From positions 34,469-98,468 of the forward strand of contig NW_019775972.1 in NCBI RefSeq assembly GCF_001039355.2: a stretch of DNA of 64,000 bases, written 5' to 3'. Made by a program: the position numbers and the translations under genes. Within the stretch, counting starts at the first letter, position 1; every line of letters begins with the position of its first letter. Below, piece after piece: positions 12,001 through 25,900 of this stretch. This stretch comes from Lingula anatina. Lineage: Eukaryota; Brachiopoda; Lingulata; Lingulida; Lingulidae. The notes under the pieces are model-generated. The model saw only the letters and a program-made list of their open reading frames with translations. It had not been told where the DNA came from and searched no databases.

Positions 12001-15000
12001 CTTTTCTTTTTCAAAAGAGTCTTGTATTTCTTCAGAGGGCAGAATACTTTGGAAATCAGTAAGATGCCCCTCCAGTTGGATATCAGATGCCTCTCTAGTT
12101 GGGAATGAAAGGCTACTGGAAGGTCTCTGATCTGTAATGTCTGTACTACTGCCAATACTTGTTGGCGAGCCATCTTCATTCTCTTTGATTAAATCTGATG
12201 AAGAGTTGGTCACTTCTTCACATCTAGCTATGTCTTCCTCTGAGTCACCAAATCCTTCATGGTTTCTGTCTGCTTGGAGGGTCTGAACCTGAGCAACTGG
12301 TATACTCTGTTCATCAGGATTGGCTTCTATTGGTTTATAGGCAGTCAATACTTGCTTTTCATGTACTGAATCATGCTTGAGAATCTCATCATTTTGTGCT
12401 GCAGATAAAACATCCTCTCTGCCATGAGACTGCTCAGTCGGCACATCAGATGGTAGATGTGAAGATGGTCTAATAGACTTTAGCTCTAGTTGTGGCTTGA
12501 TGTCCTCTTTATGCTGCTGTTCCTCATGATACTTTGTAATTTCTCTGGGTGCTTGTATCAACTTTTCTGGCTGAGGCAAAAGATGCATCTCTTCATTTTC
12601 TCCCATTGTGAGAATGCTCACATTTTCAACTTGTTCTATATCCTCATTTGGAATGACTTTTGCAATATGACTTTGATCTTCAGCTAAAGCAGATACATTT
12701 TTGTCTTCTTTTATTCCTTTTTCTTCTACCATTGACAAATTGTCTTTTCCCTTTGGTGCATGAATATCCTGTTTTCTTCCAGCAACCTCGTCTTTCATAG
12801 AAGAGATCTCACCTTCTTTTCCTGCTGTGAGTTGCCTTTCTTCAGTATTACTCATGTCATTTGTAGAAGATGGCACAGATGCACCCATGAGCAACAGCTG
12901 TTGTTTTTGATATACTGTTGCAGAACCTGTATCATTCTTAGTTGCATTCGCCGCTTGGTTATTTAGTTCAGAAACAGGCTTAAGTCCTATTTCTGCACCA
13001 TCTTCATCTTCAGGTGGAATTTCATACCTTGAACTCAAATCCCCTATTTTAATCTGTTCACTTGGCAGGGAATTCTCTCTTGGGTCTCTAACTACTTGAA
13101 CAGATAGAGGAATTTGCTTTGTTTGCTGAGGGTACTGTACAGCAGAAACTCTACCCAATTCTGCTCTCTGACCACTTCCTAAAGGTTTTCCTTCATTGCT
13201 GGGCAATTCTGTTGCCAACTCATTTGTAACTAACACACCATGGGCATTTTCCTCAGTCTTCTCAATATCCATGTTACTTTCAGATGGGTTCTTTTCAGTT
13301 GCATTTTTAATAACCAGTGACTCATTTATGCTTGGTAGAATGCCTGCATCATCTTCATCACTAATGGCTTTGTCCAGTGCAGCCATACTGTCTTCAATTT
13401 CATGCATTAACCAAGTAGGGATATAGACACCCTGCTTATCACTTGGGAGGCTTTCATGTTTCCCAACTGAAGGCATTACAGCAGAAACACCTGTGGGAAC
13501 TGATTCTGGAGAATCTGGAGGTTGATTTTCGCCAAAGCTATTCATCTGTTGGCCTTGTGTCTGTTCTTCTGACCTTTGTCTCATCCCTCTCTTTTCATCT
13601 AGGCTTCTTTTAACAGTCCCAGGCTCTTCAACCAAGATTCTACTTTCAGCTTCCTCTTGCATTGGGGGTTGCTGCTGAGGACTATTGTGATCTGCTACCA
13701 ATATCTTGCTTATGGAGTTTTTAACATCTAACTCCTTACAAGGAACTACGCCTTGTTCAATATCAGGTGTCGAGGTTTTTTGCTCTTCAAATTGGACACT
13801 AGTCTTTTCATTCTCCAATCCACTATACTGCTGTGTCCTTGTAACCTCTTCTTGCTCCTCAGAGCTAACGTCAGACTGTAGAATGTTTATGGGGTTTTCT
13901 CTTTTCTTGACAGGTGTACTACTTTTTAGCAAGCCAGATGATGATGGTAGTTTAGGTGTTGTCACTTGCTGTTTCTTGTCCCTGTCCACAGGCTTATTAT
14001 TATCAGCATCTTTTGACAATCCATTTCCATCTGTAACCTTTAGCAATGGCAATTCAGACATTTCTGTTTTCTTTTCCATGTCAGGTTCCTTCAGAACACC
14101 TACCACACCAGTCAGTTGAGATGTACCGATAGAGAGATCTTGAGGGGCGGCTTGGACCTCAGAGACAGGAGGCATCTGTATATCTTCTGGTTTTCTTTCC
14201 ACTTTGATATCTCTCTCAACTAGTTTTTCTGGGTGTTCCTCACACTTTTTGTGCATCTGAATCACTTCTGTTGTTTCTGTGACAACCAAAGGTGGGGTTA
14301 TTGGTGTGTCAGGCACTGTGTCACATCCTGCCTCTTCCTTGTCAAGGGTAGGATGCAAAGTATCTGTTTCATTTACAGCCTGTGAGTTTACATTTGAAGC
14401 ATTCTCAAATGCCTTCTCACTGGTACATCCCACTAAAATATCATCGTTTTCTTTCACTTTCAAAACAGTTTCTTTATTTTGCTGAACGTCTGATACTGAT
14501 GTGGGACTTTGTGTAGATTCTGATTTAAAACTGGTCCCTGCTATCTCTAGCTGCAAAGCCCCAAGTTTACCCATGATGGCATCAAAGCTAGAGTTCTCAG
14601 GACTGGGTGGAGAGGCCACATTTTCTGTACTAACTGTTTTTCCTTCTCTTGATGGTGGAGAGTCTACAGCAAGAACTTCATCACTTGTTTCCTGAAGTAA
14701 CTGTAAAGTATCTTCATGATCCTCAGAAATAGCAGCAATTGTAGATGGACTCAGTGAATTTTCCATGGTTGATTTCTTTCTGAAACCCAAATCTAGTGAT
14801 TTCTTTGCTAGGTTTTCTGAATCTCTAAGAGCCCTGCTAAGTTTCTCTGCATATTCCTGTTCTAGTTCTTCAAGTTTCTTGGGTATATCCTCCATCGAGT
14901 CATCAGAGTATTCTAACATCCTGTCTGCTTTGGTTGACTGTATCCTGTTGGAAAGTGGGGTTGCGAATTCCCCTCCTCTTGGGGATTCCATCATGGCAAC

Positions 15001-18000
15001 TGAAGCTCTCCTGTTGGCAGGTTTCTTTCCTGTTGCAAGATCCTCTGATGACACCGTTCTTTCAGGGGGAGGTGGTGAGTTTCTACTGAGCTTGTACTTG
15101 CCATGTTTCACATCAGTGTCTTTTACTATTGCACCATCTGTTCCAATATCTTGATCTTTTTCTTCAGTAGACGGCACATCTAATCCGTTTTTATGTTTAT
15201 CTTCCAAAGAGCCTGAAGCAGATGATATTCGTGGAGACATTCTGCCTTTTGGGCTTCCATAGGGGCTTCTACCACTTTGTTCAAATGTCTTCTTTCCAGA
15301 TGTTGAATTGCTAGGTGATGCATCATTATCAAGATCATCCAGACTCCTAGACCTGCTCATAAACACAAAAGTGATACTATCAGTGCTTACTGATCTAGTG
15401 CTGAAATAGTCATCAGCTTCAAGAATGGAGTCAGCAGACAGTGATCGAGTATAATCAGTTTTGTCCTTTGGTGGCTCAACAGATATTTGGGAATCAATGT
15501 CAGAAACTGAAGGTGACCTCATCATGATGCGTCTAAAATGAAACAGGTAGTCAATGTCACTGTGTTCAAATTTTGCACACTTTGCTGCTAAGATTTCCTC
15601 TTGTGTTAAAACTGTCTCACTTTCAGCAAAATCCTGCTGCTCTGCTGGGTTTTCAGTGGCAGGCTGTTGGTCATTGATTTCTTCTGAAGTCTCCGGTTTT
15701 ATTACTTGCAGAGAGGGCGTGACAAATTTCACAGATCTGATGAGCTGTACATCAGGCTCTTTGAATAAAAGGGAACCTTTTTCTGCTTGATCTTTGTCAT
15801 CTAGGAGATTGACTTCATGTATGCCAGAAGCTGAGTCTGCTGTAGAATCCTCAACTTCAGAAGCAGTGGGTAAGCTGCTTGCTTGTGACTGTTTCCTTGG
15901 TTGGATTATATACCTATAACTTTCATCCTGCAAATTCCTGCCAACTCCATTACCTGAAAAGTTGTCTGATTCAGTGGGAATGGCTGCAACACCTTCATGA
16001 TAAGGAGGTAAAAAAGGTGACACACTCCTGTTGAGTGCATTGATGGCATCAAGAGCAGCCTCCTGAGACCTTTGACCCACCACCTGGAGATTAGGTTGCA
16101 AAACTGCTGCTGTGTCTTCAACTGGCTCTTGTTCTAAACTTGACTCTTGTTCTAAACTTGAAAGATCTTCATCTTGTTCCAGTAATGGAGAAACTGATTT
16201 CAGACCTTTCAGTGATCTCTTCTTTGACATTTCTTGCTGAACCTCAATGTCAACATCAGTGGGAAATGTCCCAGGTCTCATTTGTTGAGTTGGGGATCCT
16301 GGTATGGATGTAAGGAGTTCACCCGCCATAGGCATCTCTAGTTTCTTGCCAGGTGATTTTGGTGGTGAAACTCGCTTCATTTCCCTTCCCAGAACTTCAA
16401 CCCCCATTGAGACCCCTGATCTCTCACCATCTGAAGACCCATTGCTGGATTCATAATCAAATACATTCCCAGAGTCTGTTAAAGGGGCCTTAGGTTGCAA
16501 AGGACTAGGGATAGCTTTTGCTGCTTTTTTATCTAAACTATGTTTACGTTTCAGACTTTTTAATTCTGATTCAGTCAAAGTTGGTGACCATTTTGAAGTA
16601 GCTGCAAATGCCTCAACGGTGGCAGACCTTTTGTCAACAGGTGGTGGGGTGCCACCTTTATCAAACAGAAGTTTGTTGGAATCATACATTCTGCTTGATC
16701 TTGGTGAAACTGTGGTAGACAATTCACCATCTGTGCAATCTGAACTGATCGCAGAATCACTCAGACTATGTCTTGATCGCCGCCTTTCCAGATCTTTCCT
16801 CAGTAATTCGGTCAAGGTTTTTTCATCCATATCTGATAGGTGCTCCTTGAGAATCTGACTCGGGTGATCTCCCCTGGCTAGTGCTTTGGAAATTTCCAGG
16901 ATTTCTCTGTCTTTCATTTGTTTCAGTGCTGGTACAACAGACTGCACCTGTGTGGATTCTGTGACAGCATAGGCTGGTTCTTGAGACACTGGTGGTTCCG
17001 CAAGATAGGCAGACCTGGGAAACTTGGATGCCAATGGTACAATATTTTTCTGGCCAGAATCACTAACATCTTTCTGTGGCATCTGCTGGTTAATGGGCAC
17101 TAAATCTTGCTTTTGAAAAGATCCTCCGCTTTCTGTTTCTCTTGATTTATCATCTGGTGTAATGACTTTGTCAAGCAGAACGTCTCCCTTCTTTTCTGTT
17201 TGTGCAAGATTTTCATCCAAAGGAATGTCATTTTCTGATTTCGGGAACATAACCTCAAGAGCATTGCCAAATGCATTGGTGGGTAATTCTACAAATGCAG
17301 AATCCAAACTGCCCGATCTATTTCTTTTTGCATTTGTTTCATGCACTGGTGACATGTTGCCATGGAGATCAACACTGTCCTTGCTGTCACCATGTCTGAC
17401 ACGGTTTCTTTCCTTTACAATCTGTGCAATGACATTTGACATATTCTCCTTTGTACCCAAAATAGAGTCATTTCCCTCCATGTTTTCAGGTGTTGCATGA
17501 TCATCAACATGTTGTGTAAGTGAAGCACTAGACTTAGGAGCAATTTCTTCTTCCAGTGTACTGCCCTGCCTAGGGTTATCTTGGGTGCTATCTTCATTTT
17601 GCGCATGATTTTCAGATTCTGTCTGGACATCTGAGCTGAAGTTCTCACCATGTGGAATGGCATAAGCTAATGCAAGGTCTGCTATTTGTTTTAGTAACAG
17701 TTGCTTAGCAACACCAAGCCTCCCAGGCACGCCATCATCCATGTTCTCATCTTCTGAACTTGTGTCTGCATCTTCCTTAGAAGGTGGTTGACTGGTTGGA
17801 TTATGCAGTCCACTTGCTATAGAAGGGCTGAGATCCTGTGTTGGTGATTTTGGTGCATTTCCTTGAATTCTTTGCACCTGAGATTTCAAAAACGATCTTA
17901 GTTTATTAGGTGAACTAAACTGCTGTGTTGGTACATTTTCTACATCTTCTTCTGTAACTGGAGACAAAGCCCCCAGTGACCTTTCTACAGAACCTTCATG

Positions 18001-19913
18001 CAGAGTTTTGGAACCAGCTTCTGGTTTCAAAGGAGAGTCAGATACACAACAACTGACTTGATCTTCTTTCATAGCAGAGGTAGGAAACTCGGGTGATGGC
18101 TTCATGTTGTTAGTTACATCAGGATCAGTTCTATGGAAAGTCTGAGTTATTTGGGCTTCTGCAGCTCTTTCTCCATCACTGGAGGCAAGATTTTCATCAT
18201 TAGGTTGACAAATGTCCATGTCATTTTCAATTTCAGGAATGTGCTCCCTTGATGATGGCGCTTCTGGTGATTGCAACAGGTCCAACTGAGATCTAGAATC
18301 ATTGTCAGAATCTTTATTAAGCTGTGGGCAGCTGCCATAGGTTTTACCTCTCTTTACACTGAGTACACTTTCAGTGTCACTGCATGCCTCCGTGTCTGAA
18401 TCATACTGAGGATTATTGATGAGTGCTTCAAGACGCGCCATATGCTCTCGCACTGCTGGGTCAGCAATCACTATTCTACTTGTGTCAGCCTGGGACAAGC
18501 TACGCTTGAATGGGTCTCTTTCAATAATGACTTTCTCGGCATCAAGAATGTACTTAATACACAGCTTCAAGTGGGCATCAACTATCTCTTCTGTTCCAAC
18601 TCTCACTCCACTGGCAAGCTGCTGCAGTATATCATCTTCTGCACTGTGGATATTGGTTCTATGCTGAGGTGATTTCAGTTTTTCTTGAAATTCTAGCCAT
18701 GGTTTTTCAGAGGGACCACCCTTTGTCTTGACCTTACTTGCATCTTGCAGTTTTGCAGAATGCTTCAGAATATGAGAATTATCTTTGATGACAACATCAA
18801 AGTCCCCAATCTCTTCATCAGCTTCCTCCATTATTCTCTCCAGGGTGTCATGGGCAACACCATCTCCTTGAACAAAGTACTCCCCACTGGTATCACTGGA
18901 CTCTGATTCATGATCACTCTCCGAGTTCTCAGAAGGTGGAGTCCCTGATCTTCCTTTCTGAGGACTTTCAGATCTTGACCTTTTTATAGGTTTCTCACTT
19001 GGCGATGAAATACTGAAATCATCTTTTGAGACCTTATTAATGTCACCAGAGAAAAACTTTCCCTTCACAGTTTCTGAGTGAACTGTTTGGGTTTTTGGAG
19101 CCTGAAGCTGGAGTTTCTGCTTTCTGGCATATATTTCTGCTTTTCTTCCAAGCACTCTTCCTCTTGTTTGAGGCAAAGGAGAAATATACTTTGCTTGATC
19201 AGTACGGACATCAGAGGCACCTCTGTCATGGCGCCGAGAGAAAAATTCATCCCCACTGTCACTGCTACTATTGTCAGCTTTGTCTCTTCTCTGACTAGAT
19301 GATGATGATGTCTTCCTCTTTTTAGAAATGGGAGATTTTGCACCTGGGGAACTAACAGAATGCTTTGGGGATGACACCTGTTCCACCTCCAGACCACTGA
19401 GATCTAGAGATGAAGAACTTGATGAAGAAGAGAGTTCATCAGAGGAATCCACAGACATGCCCCGTGGAGTGACAATGCCAGATTCCAATAAATCTGGTAC
19501 TGCTATGGAGGACTGAGATTTTTCTAAGCGTAAAAGTGGACGTCTTCTGACAGAGTCACTTTCTGATGCCTGCTTTTCCACTGATTTGTCGCTTTCTCCA
19601 GTCATATGTGCTATGTCTTTGTTTGGAGCGTCAGCTTCCTCAGAGGTGGTAAGTAGTTGGCCTTGAAATGCAGGTTTAACGAAAGATATCACAGGTGTAT
19701 CTGAAGCAGCCACCAACTCTCCTTGGTCTTCAACTGATGAATCTTCACTTGTCTCTTCTTCTTGATGATCAACTTTCTTTTTAGATGCCTGGGATGTGCC
19801 ATCTCTCTGCACCACAGATTCTGTCAAAGATGGCTGAATTATAGCTGTCTCTACATCTGTATGCAGATTTGGCTCCTTGACATCTTCGTTTGATAAAACT
19901 GACATCACCATAT
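1..19913 (-). CDS. STARD9: Giant tail exon, at least 19.9 kb, runs off the left edge
   Basis: An uninterrupted coding exon starting at acceptor TTTCAG (19913) with [12 protein letters not shown]. One frame is open for 6,085 codons to a stop at 1654-1656. The frame offset by one then stays open from 1693 to the window edge (about 565 codons, starting [15 protein letters not shown]). A single-base indel at 1657-1693 joins them. Composition is Ser, Glu, Thr, Asp and Pro-rich with few aromatics, so nearly all disordered. Sub-regions include a Ser-rich N-terminal part, an NLGFD-type motif cluster (10741-11321), a tandem-repeat block (about 3550-8230) and a TQT array (about 50-700). No START, PX or other domain is visible. 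Human STARD9 also encodes most of its tail in one exceptionally large exon. Confidence 0.92.
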
Positions 19914-22900
19914 CTGAAATTAGTAATTTAAAAATGAAAACAAAAGTAAAAACTTAGCAGAACAAAACAGTTAACAAATCTACAGAGAAAATAAATATCT
20001 TAATTGTTCTCAATCAAATACAATTTACTTCAACATTTGTCAAACAATTTATATACCAGTATATGGCTAGAATCCATTATTTCACAACATTAAAAAATGC
20101 AGTATTAGTTCATATGATTATAATAAATTCATCACTAAATCTTTTAAAACAAGCTTCAAGAATAGGCAACCTTTTTTATGAGAACTGATGTTAAAGACAT
20201 TTTTCTGCCATACCTTTCAATGAAGACTGGTTGTTGTAATCTTGCCCTTCATTAGGGGAAGGCAGGTCCTTCATATCCCCCGCTGTAACAGGAGTGATGA
20301 CCTGAGGAGGTGACAGCACCATCTCCTGGTCATCCTCTGCTCCACTCAAGTCAACTTCTTTTCCCAATGAACTTTTCTCCGATGGCAACGAACCTTGCTG
20401 TAATGGGGTGTGATCAATTGGAGACCTTGACCTTGTTCTAGGTGAAATATCTCTGGGCAAAGACTTTTTCTTTTCATGGTATCTTGAAGATGTTGGTTTG
20501 TCAGATGCTTGAGGAGACACTGATCTGGCACTCCGTGTTCGTTTCTCACTTTCTTCTAAGGGAAGTGTTTTTAGTGCTCCATCATTCAGTGCCATAAACT
20601 GACTAGGCATGGAGGCCTTTGAAGATCCTCCCAACACGCTTTGACTTACTACACCAGTTACTTCCTGAGGCATAGTGGTATCAATTTTTGAACCAAGCAC
20701 CATTCTTTCAGTATGATCTCCATTTTTGTCTGGACTTAGAGAGCTTACTGATTCTGTATTGTTTTCTGATATATCACTTGCAGCTAATACATCTGTTGGC
20801 ATTACTAATTTGTCAGCAGGAAAGGTTTTGCTATCTGAATCTTGTGCCTGAGTCAGCTGTGCCATATGACAACCTGTACCCACGGTTCTTTCTGGCTCAT
20901 TTGTAAAATTTTTAGCAGGCAGTGGAACCAAGGCTGTGTCACCTGCTTGGTTTGTCTCAGCTTTGTTAGATCTAATCTCACTTTCTAATGGCTTCCCATG
21001 GGTCTGTGTAAGTGATACTGGTGTCATGTCTTCTGTCACTTTATTCATTTCTGTGGTTTGTAAATTATTTGGTGAATTGTTCAAATCAGAAGTGTTACTT
21101 TCAGGTGGCATCTGGCCATCTACTGCAGTTTGACATGACTCTTGGCCAAAGTTTTTCACTTCTTGTTCATCTAGATCATGTTTTATTTCACCTAAATGGT
21201 CTGTATTAACTGGCTTGGTATACCATCCACCACTGCCTTGTGCATTGCCATCTTCAGGTGTATTCCATATCTGCTCCTCTGGTTGATTACCCATCACACC
21301 TAGAGTGGTCTTGCCCTGGGGTACTGGCGGAAACGAGCTAGACTCAATGGGTTGCATGGATTCAATGGCTGTTATACCACCATCACCTCTTTCAGCCATC
21401 TCACCATCTTGAAGAGACAGCACTGAAGATACCATATCTGTAAAAAGAGATTGATAAATTTCTGTCATGATACCAAACTACATGATATATAGATTTTCAT
21501 GGGAATCACTGAAAATCTCATGGATATCTGCTATGTGCTTAAATCATATTAATTTCTGGTCTTTTAAAGAATGACCAGCATGGAACCTCTTTAGATTTAC
21601 ATTTTAAATCTATGACCATGTGTGTGTGAAAGTGCATGCACGAATGCCTGTTTGCGTACGGGTGTGTTTGACATCTTTTTAAGCTGAAGTATGTGCTTCA
21701 CAGTACATCTAAATACCTTTCAGTGAAGACTGCGATGGAGTCTGGTAATCCTCGTCAAAAGAAGTACATGTATCACCTGATGCTGGATCACCTGGCACTG
21801 GGTCACCTGACACTGAGGCACCTGACACTAAGTCACCTGATACTGTGTCACCTGACACTGGGTCACATGGCACTATGTCATATGACTGCACTACCAGAGT
21901 GTCACTGCCTGCTGTATTACTGCCTGGTTTGGTACAAACAGGGACTAGCTTTGGAACTTCAGACCAAGGAGACGAAAACTCAACAGCTGTCATGTTGCTG
22001 CCAATTGCCAATGGTGGTTTGATGTTTTTATCTTCTGTGTTTTTATCTTCCCCAATTGATTCACTCCTTGGTCTGGTGTATGGACGTACTTCTTCAGGTG
22101 TCTTAACTTCTGACAGAGGCTGAACCTTGAACGCGTCCGAGACATTGTTTTGCTTTGGTTTGGTAAATACAGGGTTTGTATTCTGGATCTCAGATCTGTC
22201 CTCTTTCAGCATAACTGGTGCATTTTCAGCCTCTAAAACATTTTCTGCCACTGATCTGGTATCCACAGAGATATGCTTTGGCAACTGGGAAGGGCTAGCA
22301 GGAAAATTTGTATCAATTTCATCTGCATTTTCTACACTGATATCTTTGGTGAAAGCCACACCATGTTTTAAATCCTCTGTATGAGCAGGTAGCTCAGTTT
22401 CCATTTTAGTGCTAACACCCTCTTGTTTGAATTGTTCTGTGTCTTCAGTAGTTTGGCTAGGAGATTCACTCACACTTGGCACTTCATTTTGTGAGACAGT
22501 TACTATGAGGGTATCACTGGACGGAATAGCTGGAATGACTTGTGGAGACACATGCCCAAGTTCAGATTCTGTCAAATTATGGAAGCTAGCACCAGGGACT
22601 ACTTGGTCACGTGGCAAAGCCTCCTGAGCATCAGGTATCAAGGACGGAATATTTTCTGGAGTCACACTAGGACTCCACTGGGGACCTTGCTGTAACTCCT
22701 GGATTGCTTGTGCAAGCTCACTGGTGATATTTGTTTGAAATGTTGCCACCAGATTAGGGATATTATGTAGCAGTTCTTGGGCACTTATTTCATCAGAGAC
22801 TGAACTTTCTTCTGCATCAGCATACATGGAATCAGAAGAAGTCTCACAACACACAAAAGGTCTTTGTAGGTGACCCATTTGTTGTTCTCGTATCTGATTT

Positions 22901-25900
22901 TCATAATCAAGAAAAGAATCCACTGACCGGGTTTCAGCAGCAACTGGTTTATCATCAGTTCTGGAAAGACTTTCAGCAGACACTGACCTTTCACGTATGA
23001 AATCTCGTTTGTTTACAGTATTATCATTTGAATCTGCACAAGTATCTGTAACAATGCTGGGTTCAATCATTTGATCTGGATTTTTCTGTGAGGCACTCTG
23101 GATATCTATCTTCTTCAAATTTTCATAGGAAGAATCTACAGATTTTGGCACATTATCATACAAAGACTCATCAGAGCTTTTGGGCTTCTTTTCAGCAAGT
23201 CTTAATGCCTCCAACTCTCTACTTTGTAAAAGCTGAACTTTCTCGGGACTAGGAAATTTATCAGGCTTCACATATTTGCTAGGTTCAAGCTCAACATTAG
23301 TGACTGATGATAGTATTTCTTCAGGGGTGATTTCTCTTTCCATAGGCTCACTGTGTGGTTCAGCCATACTGGAATATGTTCCAGTAAAACTTAAGGCACC
23401 TGTTAAATCTAGAGGCACATCTACCTCTTCTTGAGCATTATCATAAATTGATCTCCTATTTAGAGTTTCAGAAGGAGATGGGTGAGAAAAGTTTGATGTA
23501 GTTTCTGAGTCATGTAACGTGAAGATGCCACTTGTACCTTGCGAAAGAGCATCTAAAGAATGCTGGGATGGAAAAGCTATTTCTCTGTGGGCCAGGTCTT
23601 CCTCAGTTGAATCATGCTGAGACATGCCATCTCTTAAAGCATCCTTATCGTTCTGGATAAAGGAATCTCTGTTTGTTTCACTGTTATCATAAAGTGACGG
23701 TAATCTCTTCTGTGATATACCCTGATGATGATTGGTTTCACTGTTCCCATCACTACATGTGTCAGTGGTATTAGTCTCTGAACTAATCCTTTTCTCTAGA
23801 GTACCCTGAGGACTTGACATTTCACTGTACGCAGAGTCAGATGAATCCCTTTCTGGCACTAAAGGTTGATGGTCAATTTCTGAAACATTTACTGTCAAAC
23901 CTTTCATGACATTCAGTGGAGTATGAGTATCTATAACTCCTTTTTCATCTTGACCTTGAATAGCCTCTTTTGTGATGTCAGCAGAGGTCTCTATGGCGTC
24001 TTGAATTGCCTGCTGATTGCTATTGGGAGATGACATCGGTTCAAGAATCAAATCTGCACTGGTGTCGATGGCCTGTCTTATAACGCGAGTTTGAGTAGGA
24101 AATTCAGAGGAAGCATCAGGCAACTCCTCATGACCCTTTTCCACTGCATAAACTTCCTGATTGGTCCAAACATTCACTTGTGACCTAGTCAACCCTGTTA
24201 TCCTGGCAGGACGATTTTTATGCACTGAACTCTGGGGAACACCTGGAGCTTCCGAGTCAGCATTCTGAATTCTATTAGTGTGTGGTGTTGCAATATTATG
24301 AGCAACAGTGAACTCTGTAGGGCTATCTGACCCAGTTGACACATCTTCGTGGGGCTGTGGACTGGCAACATATTCCTTGGCAGTTCTGTTCATGCTGCTG
24401 TGATTTGATGTTTCTTTGCTATTAATGAATTCAGTCTCTATGGGGGAATTCCAGGACTCAATTTCAGTGACTCTAAGATCCAAGGGAGTTCTAGGCATTT
24501 TCAGTAAAGTCTGCACATTTTCTGCTGAGGTAGGATGGAATAACTGGGGACCTTCTTCAGTGCTCACTGATGCTGTTTCAGTCTGTGTTCCTTCCATTAT
24601 AAGCATGTTGTCCACTATTGTTTCTTCAAATTCTATTTTGGTGACATGTGCGGTGCTGACTCTCTTGGGAGGCCCACTCTGCCATAGTTCAGTGGGTGTC
24701 ACACATAACTCTCTCAGCCTCTCTGGTGTCCTGTCCCGAGATGGACCTGGTACATTGTCATATATGCTGTTTCTGTCAGCAGAACTGTCTCGTGACTTGA
24801 CTGTTAATAATGATGCATCCTGAGAATCTGAATTATCTTGGTCTCTGAAATGTTCTCCTCCCGAAAACTCCCTCATGTCTTGTTTTACATTCATTTCTGG
24901 TTGTTTGTCAACGCGTTTCCCAGATTTTCTAACTTTGTGTGTAGCTTCTGGTTCTTCATGGATGACATCGTCTACCAGTTTTGTGGAGACTGGAATGTGC
25001 TGCCCCCTATTGTCAGATGGTGATGTTAGAGAAGAACTGTTGGGTATCTGCTCAGTCTGTGTTTCTGTGGTCACAGATACTTTCAATCCTCTCACAGGAG
25101 AAAGACTTCCAGAGCGTGTGCTGCTGTCTACAGTGCGGCCCTCAGAATGAGTCAAAGAATCATCCGAAAATATGCTGTCATTCTCAGATGTAATGTACTC
25201 TTCAGAGCTGGTGGTCTTCGAACGCTTGGACCGCATGCTGTCGAAAAGTTTTGGGATCGGCCGTCGCCGCCTTCTGGTTCCTGCAGAGCCCGGCCTGGGA
25301 GAAGTCTTGGTTTTGCCATCTTAAATGAAACAAAAATTGTCCTTAGTTAAAAAATATTATTTGTAAAAAATTATTATTTCTAAAAATGACAACTTGTTTA
25401 AGAAAATGGATAAATAGTGAGTGCATGGTATGGTTGACATTCTGTCAAACACACAACATTACACACAACAAAATGCTTTTTCAACTAATTTGCATAAAAT
25501 GTACCATCATTTTATGGAACACTGTATGAAGCTGTGAACACAAAATAAGCACAAAAGTAAATGTGCATAATTTCCATGCTTTACTACTTCCACTTCTGTT
25601 TGCTAACAAACTCACCATTGTTCACTTCTATGCTATATCTTTTAAGTCAACAACACATCAGATTCTACTGATCACCTAGACCTATTTCAATGCCATTTCC
25701 TTGTCATACACACAAAAAAAATCTTTTCTGGGCATATCCAGTATACCTATTACATTTTCATTTTGTGTAGAATAATTAGGACAGCTATGTTTTTGTCCTA
25801 GTATTTATCCAGTCTTGTTTCTAGTAAAGCTCCCACGCCTTGTCCAAGAGAAAATCATTAGTTTTCATTGATATTGCTTCTTTCACTGAAATTGCTTTCA

